This document shows, piece by piece, positions 41,576 through 53,086 of a stretch of 64,000 nt of DNA. The first letter of the stretch is position 1, and each line of letters begins with the position of its first letter. This DNA is from Lagopus muta (Eukaryota; Chordata; Aves; Galliformes; Phasianidae). The notes beneath the pieces were generated by a model, which made no database searches, had not been told where the DNA came from, and saw only the letters and a list, made by a program, of their open reading frames with translations. The position numbers and the translations under genes were made by a program. The stretch spans positions 80,920,134-80,984,133 of the forward strand of contig NC_064435.1 in NCBI RefSeq assembly GCF_023343835.1. Reading direction: 5' to 3'.

Positions 41576-42940
41576 TGCTTCTTTCAGCAACATCCCAGTT
41601 CATAATCGTGTGCTTTACATCCGTTAGCCCTTAAGTTATCAGGAAGCAGATTTACTCATGGTTTAGAGGGAAAAGGTGGGCTGCAGATTCAGCGTGTAGG
41701 ATTCAGTCGCTCCCATGGGCAACATTACTTCTGGAGAAGAACAGGAAGAATAGAAGTGCATGCCTTTAAACCACACTCCTGGGGCTAGGACCTCATCACA
41801 GCAGCAACATAAATACATCCCTGTGTACATATGCAGTGCTTTTTGCTACAGTATCCTTGCTTTATCATTGATTTTCTATCAGATGCCTCACTGCAGTTGA
41901 TGTTCAACCTGGCCTTGTACCTGACAGAACAGATGGATGACAATCGGCTCAGCTTTCACAGCTACAAAACAGAGATCAGCATGTTAAAAGAAATGCAAGA
42001 GGTTTCCTGTGCTGCTGGATCATGCTCTCCTCTGGTTTTGCAGGGGCTCTGACAGCCTTGCAGCGCTGTAATTAGAACATGTTTCACACTTGATGGTCTG
42101 GTTCTGCACATTTCCACTCACCCTTCACAACTGCGTGGCAAACCAGCATGCTCACCCTCCATTTACTCGCCAGGTGAATACTTTTCTGAGCTTGAACACA
42201 GACCCAATGTGATCTACAGGCAGCAGTTGTATTTCACAAAAGACCTTATATATGTAGAACTGCATACATGCAGAAGGGCCCCCTAAGGGCACTCTAAACC
42301 CTTTAAGGACTTGCTTTAAAGGGTTCTGGAGGTCTCAGGATCCCAGGGAAAGCTACCAGTGCTCTTTACCTTTGAGATGACTCCTGAGGAGGAGAACAGA
42401 ATGTGCTGAGGGAGGAACAAGCCTGGAGGCAGCCTTGTGAGCAACAGAAGAGACCTACACTTGGTGTTGTAACACCAAGGGAGAAACAAGAGGACTGCTG
42501 CCTCAATTCCTACCCAGCAGGAGAGGCACGCCGGGCGGAAGCTCCACTAGATCAGAGCCTCCACTAGGACCGCACAGAGCCGGCTCTGGCCTAATGTAGC
42601 AGAGAAACTGGCTCAGGGCACCCAGAAAAAGATTTACCTATGTGAATAAATGCCTGCAAGGGTGCAACGCAAAGAATGCCAGCACACCTGCCTTTCACCC
42701 TCACTGCCCTTACGCTGATGGAAAGCAAGGCTCAGCAGAGGCTCAACGCAGCCCAACCTAACTGTGCCCCACACGGCTCTTTTCCCCCCTGGCAAACCTC
42801 CCCCACCCCAGGTGCTGTCACCGGCACCTCACCACCACCACCACCCGTGCAGCTCCTGATAGAAACGCTACACAGCGCCCGCTTTGTTCTTTTTCTTTAT
42901 TTTTTTTTCCTCCTTTCTGAACGCAGAGCAAACCCGTGGC
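41576..42940. other. intergenic upstream of PSMG4
   Basis: No exon or RNA gene recognised. Contains a tight 20-bp palindrome at 42460-42479. Confidence 0.45.
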
Positions 42941-43241
42941 TACCAGAAGCACAAAGATGAGCGCGACACAAAGAGAAGAGCTCAGAGCCCACCCGCAGCC
43001 CGCAAACAGCACTCAGCCCCTCCCAGCGCAGCTCCGCCACTCGCCTGCCTCGTTACCTCTAGTGAGGCGGACCCGCCGAGCCTGGCGGGTGCCGCTTCAG
43101 GAACGAGGACGCCAAACCCACCCCCCACAACCGCCATTCTGAAGCCACCATTTTGGCGGCCGCCCCGCGCCGTCCCGCCGCTGCCTGGGCGGAGCTCCGC
43201 GCGGTGCCGCCCCCTGGTCCCGCCGCGGCCTGGCCGAGCAG

Positions 43242-43418
43242 ATGGAGGCCGCAGGCAGCGGTGCAGCGCCGGGCTGCATCGATCTGCACGATTTCAGCGG
43301 GCAATTGGGCGAGCAGCGGGTGCACTTCCACGCCATGCGGCTGCAGGACTCGCTCTTCCTCTGGGTGGGCGCCGCGCCCGCCCTGTCCAGCCTGGCCGTG
43401 GCTATGTGCAGCCCCCGG
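43242..43418 (+). CDS. PSMG4: PSMG4 exon 1
   Basis: 177 bp from ATG 43242 to the donor GTGAGT, phase 0. Encodes residues 1-59. Confidence 0.93.
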
Positions 43419-46400
43419 GTGAGTGAGCGAGTGAGTGTGTATCGATGTGTGTGTGTGTCTGTGTCCCCGCCCCGCCTGGTGCCGATCCGCGGCTCAACCC
43501 ACGCTGTGCTTTGCCCGCAGGACAGCGTGCCCGTGTCCACCTCGCTGCTTGGGGACCCCTCCGACACCGCCTCCGCCTGCCTGGCCCAGCGCCTGGGTAC
43601 GTGCGGGGCTGCGGGACAGAGCTGTTGCCCTGGGGTGGGGTTGGGGGCTGTGGGGGCGCCTCGTGTGGGGCGGGGCGGGCCGCCTTCCTGCCGGGAAGCA
43701 GTGCTTCGGGGGGGCGGCCGTAGCACAGCGGAGAGACAGGACATCCCGAGTTGGAAGATGCCCACAGGAGCCATCGAGTCCTGCTCCAAACACTTCTTAA
43801 ACTCCGGCACTCGGGGCCATGCCCACTGCCCTGTGCAGCCCGTTCCATGCCCACCGCCCTCTGGTGCAGACCCTTTCCCTGACCCCAGCTGCCCTCCCCT
43901 GACGCAGCTCCATGCCGTTCCCTCGGGCCCTGTCGCTGCCACACACAGCAGAGCTCAGCGCTGCCCCTCCGCTCCCCGTGAGGAGCTGCAGCCGCCATCG
44001 GGCCTCTCCTCAGCTCCTCTGCTCTGGGCTGAACAAACCCAGGGACCTCAGTTACCCTTCGTACCCCTTGCCCTGCAGACCACTCCTGTTTCCATAGCCC
44101 TTCTTTGGATACTCTCTCATAGCTTTATGTTCTCACTGTATTGTAAGTGGCCAAACTGCACCCAGTGCTGAAGGTGATTGCACCAAACCCTGTCTCATTT
44201 CTCACTGGTTAGCGCCCACAATCTGCCCTGGTGAGCCCCAAGCTGTCTCACAGGTGCCAGCACTTGCTCTGCCCCTGCACCACATAAGGCACACCTCCGG
44301 GGTTGCCCCCTTCATGTAACCATGGAATCATTGAGGTTGGAAAAAACCTCTAAGATCATCAAGTCCAACCTTCAACCCGTTGCTACCATGACCACTAAAC
44401 CATGTCCTTAAGGTCTCCAGCCTCTGTTAGAGCATCCTGGTGTGCCCATAGCACAACGTCAGTGTGTGCAGTAACCCAAATGCATGCCTCCATCCCCTAG
44501 CATGCCTCCTGTAACAGCCTCCTGTCAATTCACCTAGCACCTGCTTAGCTTCAACAGCAGCCTTGTGCAGGTTATTGGAGCTCACTGGCTGGTGACTGGT
44601 ACAGTTCCAGCGGGCAAACTGCTGATGTGCTTCATACTAGGTGTTGGATGCAGGATGATGCACTGCTTGCTTTCTACTTGCTTCTGTCATTTCAGTTGAA
44701 AAAAGTTGTGTAATTCTTCCTCACAAGCTGGATCTTGATCACGGGCACTGTGTCAAGAGTTTGTAGCACCAGGCAGGTCCATGAGCCTGCCCCTACTTCT
44801 TTGTGGCCCAACACCTATATAAAAAAGGGTTGTTCGACAGGGCTAGTCTTGGACAACCATCGCTGGTGTCCTTTCCTCATCATTATAACTTGTCTTTTAC
44901 CAGTTACTGCTGTAGCCTCCCCTGATGGCAGCTCTTTCTCTTACCAGGTTTAGGCATCTCCACCGTCACTAGTAATTCTATGGGGTGCTGTATAACATGA
45001 TTTCTTTATGTGTAGTTAGTGCATTGTCCTTATCTTTGTTACCAAGAGCTTGCTGCCGCGATATCAGTTATTCTTGTTCCTCACAGCATAACACACCTTC
45101 ATCCCTTCCTTCTCTTTGTGTGCCTACAGTACCTGTCATTATTTTATTTTAAGCTTCCCATGCCCAGCTGGTCTTTTGGTCAGTGTTCCTGTCTGGCTCA
45201 GCTCACAGCTGCAGTTTTCCCCCCTGGTAGCCCTCAACTATGTTCTTAATAAATTGTCTTCTCACTTGTAGTTTCCAGCCCAAGGAACACCCTACTGAGG
45301 AAGACCTGGCGACCTTTTTCACTTTGGGTTGGAAAGAGAAAGTCAGTGACACACTTCTGGCTTTGACTAATCATGTGCTTGCTGATCAGAATGGCTAAAG
45401 GAGATGTGAGCTCTGCCCTGAGCAGAAATGCCAAGCATCGCTTTGGCTGGCATTGAGCTTTCCTCCAGGGAAATAAATCCTCTGTACTCCCTCAGCTTCT
45501 GCAATAACAGAGATGGCTGTTTGATCCCAGCCTGCCCCGTAGCTGAGGCAGCCTTCTTACCCATCCTGTCACCTCGGAACACTTCAGGCAGGCAGTAACT
45601 TCTTTTTCTCTGTGCTGTCACCACGTTTATGTGCCATTTCCATTCTACTGTTGGCAGGCACTCGTTTAAGTAGCGCACGATGCCACCTGGAGGCAAATAG
45701 TATTATTTCTTCTGCTTCCCAGTTGTGTTCCATCCGCTGTGCTTTGTTCCTGCAGTGCCAGGTTCCCTGTTCTGGGGCAGGAGTTTTGGTGTTGCCATAG
45801 TCAGTGTGTGCACATCGTCCCACTGTTTTCTTTATGTCTGATCGACTTCCTAGCCCAAATAGCTGCATTTCATGTTCTGGCTCTGTCTTTTCCCTTATTT
45901 TTTTCCCTCCACTGAGAGAACATTTGCAGCATTCCCATTCCTACATACCTATTTCTATCTGTGCTGGGTGCACAGACTGCTTCCCACAGCCTACCTCCAT
46001 GCCCTGCCTCCACTCTGTAACACGAGATGCATGTAACCTGTTGAGAAACCTGTATCCTAGAAGATGTTCCCTGTGAGCTGGAGAAGCCCCCTTCTAGGGA
46101 AATCTTTGTGTATGTGTAGCCTCTCCATGCTGAGTGGGTGAGCTGGTAGAATGGAAAATGGCAATAAACAGATTTGCAGAAAGAAAATGGCTCAAAGGAG
46201 TAGTTAAGCTACATTATATATATATGTGTGTGTGTGTGTGTTAAAATATGATTATAAACATATATTGGCTTTCTGAAATTAATTTTCCAACTGAAGAAGG
46301 ACTGAGATATTACACCTTCTGGTGTCCTTATTTTCAGTTTTTAGGTTTCAGATGATGTTTTTGAATATTGAGTGGAACACTCTTGATTTCTCCTTGGGAC

Positions 46401-47406
46401 GGGCAGCTCCCAGCTTACTCCTGTCATGAATGTGGTGTGACCTAAATACCACTTTTGTCTTTTATTTCATGCAACTATTTTAAACCCAGTGTCTGTTTTT
46501 CCCTATGGTGCTTCAATAGTTGAGCTTTAGCCATCTATTAAGGGAGTTACAAAACAGCGATATCACAAAGGTAATATCTAAGTAGAATTCCATTTTATTT
46601 ATAAAATGCTTCTTTGTATTATCTGTTCTACTCTGATAATTAAGTTTTCCTGCCCCAGTGGGCATTGGTTTTGTCACTGTTAATTAGTTCTGTGATGGAT
46701 GACAGCTCTTAATTTTATAGCACCTCTCTCCAGGTAGTTACCAGTGCAGTAGCCCAGAAATTCTGATGTTCATGGAGTGAAGAGTAGAGGAAACACAGCC
46801 ACTGAGAGCAGGCTTTGACAAACACAATGCACAGCTTTGGGAGCCTTTTTGGGATGTTGATAATGAAAAAAAAAGAACTTTGCTAATTGTGGTCTGATAA
46901 GTTTCTTGTTGACTCTCCCTCTGTGTTTTTCATGAACCAAGTGCCAGTGATGCAGTTTCAGCTTGGTCCGTTGTTTCCCTTCCACTATCCTATATTTAAG
47001 AAGTGTCCAAAATGCACAGAAAGCATGGGGAGGTTTTGCAGCGACTGGTGGCTTTTTCATCACTCCAAAAACTCAGTCACCAGGTGGGATTACATTGCCC
47101 ACTCTAGCAATGTGCAGAGCTTTGCCCATGTGCTGGGTGCTTTACAACTGGGCCCTGGCATGCAGGAATTAGAGAATGGTCTGGTGGGCCTCTTCATGAT
47201 CGTTTTTTAGAATGAATGCTTGAGTATCTCCATGGCTTTTGTAACGGAGTAAACTATGCCTGAATATTTTGTTCTGTGTTTTAGCCAAGAAGACCAAAAA
47301 ACAGGTATTTGTCAGCTACAATCTGCCAAACACAGACAGCAGTTTCACCTTACTGATAGAAAACAGGATCAAGGAAGAAATGATGGCTTTTCCTGAGAAG
47401 TTTTGA
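43242..47406 (+). CDS. PSMG4: PSMG4: proteasome assembly chaperone 4 (PAC4), 3 exons
   Basis: Exons 43242-43418, 43521-43596 and 47285-47406 join to 375 bp, 124 residues plus stop; human PSMG4 has 123. With PSMG3 it forms the PAC3-PAC4 heterodimer that helps assemble the alpha ring of the 20S proteasome in the cytosol. The chain reads without a break through LHDFSGQLGEQRVHFHAMRL, DSLFLWVG, LAVAMCSPR, DSVPVSTSLLGD, LAQRLAKKTKKQVFVSYNLP, and the C-terminal block ENRIKEEMMAFPEKF. This matches the human protein in order and spacing as I recall it. The first eight residues are low-complexity and divergent. All introns are GT-AG; intron 2 is 3.7 kb and holds CR1 copies. It converges on SLC22A23, whose 3' end lies about 1.4 kb downstream. 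Confidence 0.95.
43521..43596 (+). CDS. PSMG4: PSMG4 exon 2
   Basis: 76 bp, acceptor GCCCGCAG, donor GTACGT. Encodes DSVPVSTSLLGDPSDTASAC and LAQRL. Confidence 0.94.
43736..44260 (-). repeat. CR1 LINE 3' fragment in PSMG4 intron 2
   Basis: The antisense CR1 order is clear: GAGTTGGAAGATGCCCACAG, the CCATGCCGTTCCCTCGGGCC block, GGGCTGAACAAACCCAGGGA, and TTTGGATACTCTCTCATAGC. Confidence 0.88.
44318..44425 (-). repeat. short CR1 3' end
   Basis: The + strand reads CCATGGAATCATTGAGGTTG and AAGATCATCAAGTCCAACCT, the antisense CR1 terminus. It is separate from the copy just before it. Confidence 0.85.
44426..47284. other. PSMG4 intron 2, remainder
   Basis: No exon or RNA gene recognised. Contains a (TA)n(TG)n microsatellite at about 46214-46241. 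Confidence 0.45.
46214..46241. repeat. (TA)n(TG)n microsatellite
   Basis: A TATATATATA run followed by a TG run. Confidence 0.8.
47285..47406 (+). CDS. PSMG4: PSMG4 exon 3
   Basis: 122 bp, acceptor GTTTTAG, stop TGA 47404-47406. Encodes KKTKKQVFVSYNLPNTDSSF to the C-terminus FPEKF. Confidence 0.95.
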
Positions 47407-47524
47407 CTTTGCATCATTGTAAACTAACTGGAAGTTTTTGTTTCAGAAGAACTGAGTGCAGTTTTCACACTGCCATTAAGCGGTGTGCTTGTTTTGTATT
47501 GCATTGGTTGAATTTGCATTTGTT

Positions 47525-47530
47525 ATTAAA
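47525..47530 (+). terminator. PSMG4: possible PSMG4 poly(A) signal (ATTAAA)
   Basis: The first poly(A)-signal variant after the stop, about 120 nt downstream. Downstream T-rich sequence follows at about 47565. Confidence 0.45.
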
Positions 47531-48815
47531 TGTAGCTGACCTAAATACAGTTGGACCTGGAGCTTTTTTACCTCAGATTTGCTACCCTGCCAAGCTGGGG
47601 ACAGGTTGGTCGAGTAGAAAGGTGCTGCCCTGTAAGGACATTGCTGCAGAAGCACGTACAACGTCTGGCCTGCTTCCTCTGCTGGGAAAGCAGTGCCAAG
47701 TTGAAGCAACTTGAATGTGGCAGAGCAGCTTTTAGTTGTTTGTATGAACACCTGTGAGGGTACCAGAGAGCACTGTCTCTTGTTTCAGGGGAAAATGATG
47801 GTAATAGCTGAAATGGGGACTATTAGAATGAAACCACTTGTTTTTTATATTCAACAGCTGTAAAATACAACAAACATTACCTTGCTCTGTCACCTTAGTT
47901 GCTGCTGTACTAGCACTAAACACTGAATTTCCTTCCATCTTCTGGACGCTGGGAGGCTTTCACAAAGGGTTTTCTGTAAGCCCTGACAGCGATGTAGAGG
48001 GAAAAAGCACAGCTTGACTTCTGGAGCAGTGGGTAAGTCTGCCAGCTGCTAGGAGAACATCATGTGTACAAATTGAACATACTCATTGGAAAAATCAGAG
48101 CAGTCAATACCCCCACCACTGCTAGGCATTCTGTTGCTACAGCTCTAGACTTGCTTCTTGCTAGGATATCCTTTCAAACGCAAATCCCCCTGCTATTTTG
48201 TTCAACAAAAGGGGCAGATTAAAATTAACTGTGTGAAAAAAACCCCAAACCCCCAAACACACCACAGAGCCACTGGTGTAACGACTGTTTGTAGCTGTCA
48301 ATACATGCTGTGCTGTTGAGCAGTACCTACTCTTCACAGCTATTTTAGGAACACTGAGCACAGCAACCTGATGAGCAAATGGAGTATTTTTCTTTTTTAC
48401 TGCAAGTTGAGCCCTGACTCAAACTTCTGATGCAATTGAAAACTCCAGGTTCACCGAAGATTGGTGAGTGCTGTTGCATTACAGTCAGCCTCCAGTTGTC
48501 TGAAGAAGCTGGAACGTCCATGGCTGCAGACCTGCTATCAGCACTGCACGATCCATGTGGCAGCACTGGGCCCGTTCTTACCTGGTAGGCACAGCCACCA
48601 ATGCTTGGCTGCAGTTCAGGATCACGGCAGCAAAAGCAGCTGTTGGAAGTGATTTTAATTTATACAGCCTGGGAAGCAGTCAGCTGTTCTTCAGTGACTG
48701 AATGCAAAGGATAATTAGTTGCAAATCAACGTGTGGATTTAATTAGCCTGAATTAAAATCGGTTCATTCTGTTTGTGGAGGATCAAAAGCCACGGTGAGG
48801 GAGACAGACCACGGA
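47531..48815. other. convergent intergenic PSMG4 / SLC22A23
   Basis: About 1.3 kb between the two gene 3' ends. No feature recognised. Confidence 0.45.
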
Positions 48816-48840
48816 AGGCAAACCGATGGGACAACATCTT

Positions 48841-48846
48841 TTTATT
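48841..48846 (-). terminator. SLC22A23: SLC22A23 poly(A) signal (AATAAA)
   Basis: Minus-strand AATAAAAAG with GT-rich downstream sequence. Confidence 0.6.
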
Positions 48847-51379
48847 CTGTACATTTACATACAAAGTTTCTCAGTAGGTACAACGGATGTAACATCATGC
48901 AGACACTTAGCTTGTAAGACTGTTTTCAGTACTCGATTTAAGCTTGTGCTATGAGGAAGCACCACCAGACTATTCATGATCAAAACATACAGTAACACGA
49001 TTCTTTAAAATTTCATCAGAAACCGCGATGGGGAGGGAAGTCTCACCCACACACATGACACACTGTTACTCCTTTCCCAAAACATTTTACACAATACATT
49101 TAAAATGAGGTTTGTCATTTGTCTTAAAAAAAGTTACAGTGGGGGAGATGATCCCACACTTAATAGTGTTGTCTTATGTGCCAGCTACAGGCGCAACTTG
49201 ACTTGACATTCACAGAGTTCATTTAATGGCACTTCTGCTTCCAATTTGGTGACCTTTAGTGTTTGGCTCCAGGAAGTGGCAACAGTTAAGCAAAATACTT
49301 CCATTAAAGCAAAACAAAACAAAACCAACAACCATACAACAAGCGTGCTCACCGAAATTGCAAGGTAAATCAGACAGAACCCGCTCACAGGTGCCAGAAA
49401 ACACCTCCAAACAGATGACAGCTTTCTCCATGCTGTCTGTATCTGTCTGTAGTGTGTCAGACACAAGCATTACGGAAACCTTAAAAGGGAAGACAACAAA
49501 GATGAAGCATAATGCCACTTTCACGTTTTTCTTTAAAACGGGAAAGAAGGAAGAAAGCCCTTGAATGGTAAGCCAGAAGAAAAAAATCCATGGATGGGCT
49601 TAGGGGTTACTGAAGGCTCGCAGAAAAGGGCTGACGTGGACAGGACAGGACAGGACAACTCGGAGCGCTTCCTGCACTGTGGTGGCCAGAAACGGCCGTT
49701 GCAGAAGAGCAGCTCCTGGCCGTGGCTGCAGAGCAGGAGGAGGAGCCCACAGCTGAGCGACAAGGCACCGAGTGTCTGCCTGTGGCCACTGCTCTGCCGA
49801 GCTCTCCCACACCAGAGAAGCTTAAAAGCTTTCCAGCTACGAGTGTGGGGAGAAGGAAACAAAAACAGAAGAAAGCACACAGAACTGTTCATCCTTTCAG
49901 GAGAAGGTGCAAAATGAGCTACTGATCTTGTGTTCTATTATCGTGACGGAGGCGGAGGGCCAAACTGGCCTGAGAAGCTGGGACTCCCCACGTTTTAGAT
50001 CAGTACCGAGTATCTGTTTACAGGCAAACAAAAAAAGCCTGCAGTAATTCACATCACTTTTTAAAGAACTAACGACAACAAAAAGCGCCAAATATTCCTG
50101 TCACCTTGTGTTCATTACATAAACGTTGATATGTTTAAACGAGCATTCTCTTCCCTGGGCCTGCCTGTCCTCAGAGAGCAAACACCACGATAGGAAACGA
50201 TAAAGCGCTGTGGACACCAGCAGTGAGCACACTGGGACCGCTGACGGTGCTGGAAGCAGCCAGCTGTGGGAAGGGGCTCCAAGAGCCGTACCGCAGCTTG
50301 AGTGCACACACAGAGACCTTTGCTATTCCCTTCAAACTTGTTCTGCCTCCTCAATTTCCCTTGTGAACCCACTTCTTCCCCCCAGTGCGTGTGGCTTGCC
50401 ACAGAATTCTTATGCTGAAGGTGAGAGGTATTGCACAAATTTGGCACGTGGATACTGTGCGGACTTGAAAGGCCTTGGGTTTTCCTTAGGTGAGCACAGA
50501 TCGTGGAAGTCAGCACAGAACAGAAAGAGGGAAACGGCCACTCTCAAGCTGGGCAATAAAACTTTGGTGTAAGGAAGATCAGGCTCTTGCCGTCACAGCA
50601 AGTCTAGCAAAGATGAAAAAACAGTAGTGTAATTTTGGGCAAAATCAGCATCAACTGGTCCAGTGTTTTGTACCGGGCTCAGGAAGAACCCAAATGTCCA
50701 CATCCTCTGTACAAAAATTAGTAGCTTTAGGACAACATTGCTATTCTGAACACGACAAACTCTGTCGCTTCTGCAGGTCTGCCTGTCCTCCTGCTCGGCA
50801 GTTATCTGAGCTGTGCTGTGCACCTCAGTGCCTGCTGTGGCAGCACCTCTCTGATTTACTGGGGACTGGAAGAGGACATCAGCAGCCTAGTGGGGGATGG
50901 AAATTGTTAGGTTCAGTAGTTAGTAGACAATATATATACAGCAAAGGAGGAAGGGGGAGGGCAGGTAGAGGAGGAAAGCGCAAACAAGCGCTTTCCGTGC
51001 TTGCAAACGCAAGATGTACATCAAACAAAGTGGCAATCATATGGACACGCAATACAACATCAACATCCTGCTGCTCTGTTTGTTCAAACATCTGCACTAC
51101 TGTGCAATCACAAATGGATGGCCTGAGTGGAAAAGAGGGAGGGAGAGGAGAGAGGTTAATGACAATGCAAGAAAGCTGTTTGTTTACAGTGTCCTTGCAT
51201 TGAACTGGATCCTCACAGTCATCACACAGCAAGAATCAAAAGCCGATGGCCAACGCAAGGAGTTGGTTTGGAGTCCAGAGGAAGGACATCAAGTGGCCGT
51301 GATGGATGTGCTATCCATACAGTACGTGACAATTCGGATGTTCACTTTCTTTAGTGTAGCAGAGTGGGATTGACCCAAT

Positions 51380-51420
51380 TCTTTTTTTTCTTTTTTTTTT
51401 TTTTTTTTCCTTTTTTTCCT
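51380..51420. repeat. poly(T)-rich low-complexity tract
   Basis: A near-continuous T run on the + strand, inside the inferred SLC22A23 3' UTR. Confidence 0.85.
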
Positions 51421-52728
51421 GGAAGAAAATCCTACAAAAGCAGTTGGGAAAGGGGGGGAAGTACAGGTGGGTTCACCATGTATTCATGGATCAGAACCAC
51501 TAAACATTTCAAGAACTCCCAAGATGGCCAACAGACATTAAATCATTCACAGGCTATCCATTCTTTCCTTTTTGATAGTCACTTAAACACTCTGTCCCTT
51601 AAATTGGTAACAAAACCTCTGGTTCTAAACACAGGCAGGGCAATGCCAGAACGCTCATTTCCCAGGAGCGGCAATGGCAGCCACACAGCCCTGGGAAATA
51701 AAAGTACAGACTGTAGCCAACACTCCTTGCTTTTTGTTCCTGCTGGTCTGTGCTCTTCTGGAGCAGTCAGTTGTAGATTCAGGACCTCCCAGTAATTAAA
51801 GCCATTCTTGGCAAAACTAATTTTTGCATCATTGGTCAAATCATTTACATGTACATTAGTATTAAACACCAGCAGGAACAGTCTAAAATAGGCTAACAGA
51901 CTTAAAATGTGTAAAGCTGATTCTTACTGAAAAATCAGCCTGTTTGGGTAGGATTTTCTTCAATGCATTTGGTGAAAAAAAACAACCCATACTAATTTAG
52001 AAAGTAACTTTTAAATGCACATGGGCTATAAAAAAACCTACAAGCTGCCTAAAATGCAGTCAGAATTTGAGTCACAACAGGTTTTGCTTTGTTTCTTCTT
52101 TTTTTTTTTTTTTTTGGTGTATACAAACACAGCAGGCAACCTGGGCACTTTGCCTTTCTACACAGGCAGAAGAATGTTGCACAAGTCAAAGTTTCAGTCG
52201 ATTCAACTTTGCAGGGATACCTCCTTCCTTTAAAGGAACACAAAAACAAAACAAAAAACAACCTCCCCCCCCATGGTTTCTTTCTTGGAATGGCTGCACC
52301 TCTTACAATAAGATGGCTTCATTTTTGTGATCTATGAAAGGAAAAGGAAATAAAGTGCTTCTTGAGAATAAATCAAAATAAATATACATATTTAATGGCA
52401 GGAAAAAAGAGTTCTGAAGGGCTACCTCCAGCCAGGTCTTTTCTCAGATGAGTATTTTCCCCCATAATTTTTTCAAGAGCGATCTGCACAACAGCTGATT
52501 CCTACAAGTTGCTTCAGCAACAGAGTTGAATTCCCCCAAGTCTGCATCTGCTCCATCACTGGTTTGTAAAACCTGTGCAAAACACCTTTGCCCAAAGTGC
52601 TGTTCCTCCTGCACAACAGCATCAAATAAAATACAAAAGGAAGGGGAGAAGGGGAAAAAAAAAAAAAAGACAAAACAAACACCAAAGAAACAAACAAACA
52701 AACAAAGAAAAGGAGAAAATCCACCCAG

Positions 52729-53086
52729 TTACATAGACTTCATCCCGTTGGCAGTGGTGTTCTCAGAGATGCCATCGCTCACAGTTGCTGAGTCGTGAAG
52801 GCCCGAGTAGTCCTTGAGTTCAGAGTTTGTCAGGAGCAGGGGCTGCTCGCCCTTCTTGTGAGGCAGGAGGGGCTGCCTGGTGTAGTGCTCCCCATCTGGG
52901 ATGTTCTCAGGCAGGTTCTGATTCTTGCTCTCCGGCAGCAGCAGGATGCAGATGATGCAGATGAGCGTACAGCAGGCAAAGATGACGTGGTGCAGGAAGT
53001 AGCCTTTCTGGTTGTGCAGCTCCATGATGGGGGCGGTCAGGCGGCCAAAACCCGCACTGGCCAGGACCAGCCCCAGCCCTCCGCCC
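52729..53086 (-). CDS. SLC22A23: SLC22A23 last coding exon
   Basis: Acceptor TTCACAG, stop TAA (52729-52731). Encodes the last transmembrane pair and the cytosolic tail. Confidence 0.95.

Larger units (their letters stand above)
42950..43720 (+). promoter_or_regulatory. PSMG4: PSMG4 CpG-island promoter
   Basis: A CpG-rich block over PSMG4 exons 1-2. Upstream of the ATG lie CCATTTT within 43148-43160 (YY1-type, CCATTTTGGCGGC), which also reads as an E2F-like TTTTGGCGGC, and a second CCATTCT just before it. No TATA box is evident. Confidence 0.6.
48820..52728 (-). other. SLC22A23: SLC22A23 3' UTR (inferred)
   Basis: About 3.9 kb after the stop codon with no other gene signal, ending at a canonical AATAAA (48841-48846) that is followed on the minus strand by a GT-rich GTGGTCTGTCTC stretch. 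It contains a U-rich tract with TTTG repeats just after the stop and A-rich runs in the mRNA sense (plus-strand T runs near 51380-51412 and 52098-52117). The extent is inferred. Confidence 0.55.

Noticed and set aside
43097-43942. 281-codon minus-strand frame over PSMG4 exons 1-2
   Set aside because: Antisense shadow in a CpG island that also crosses into a CR1 fragment.
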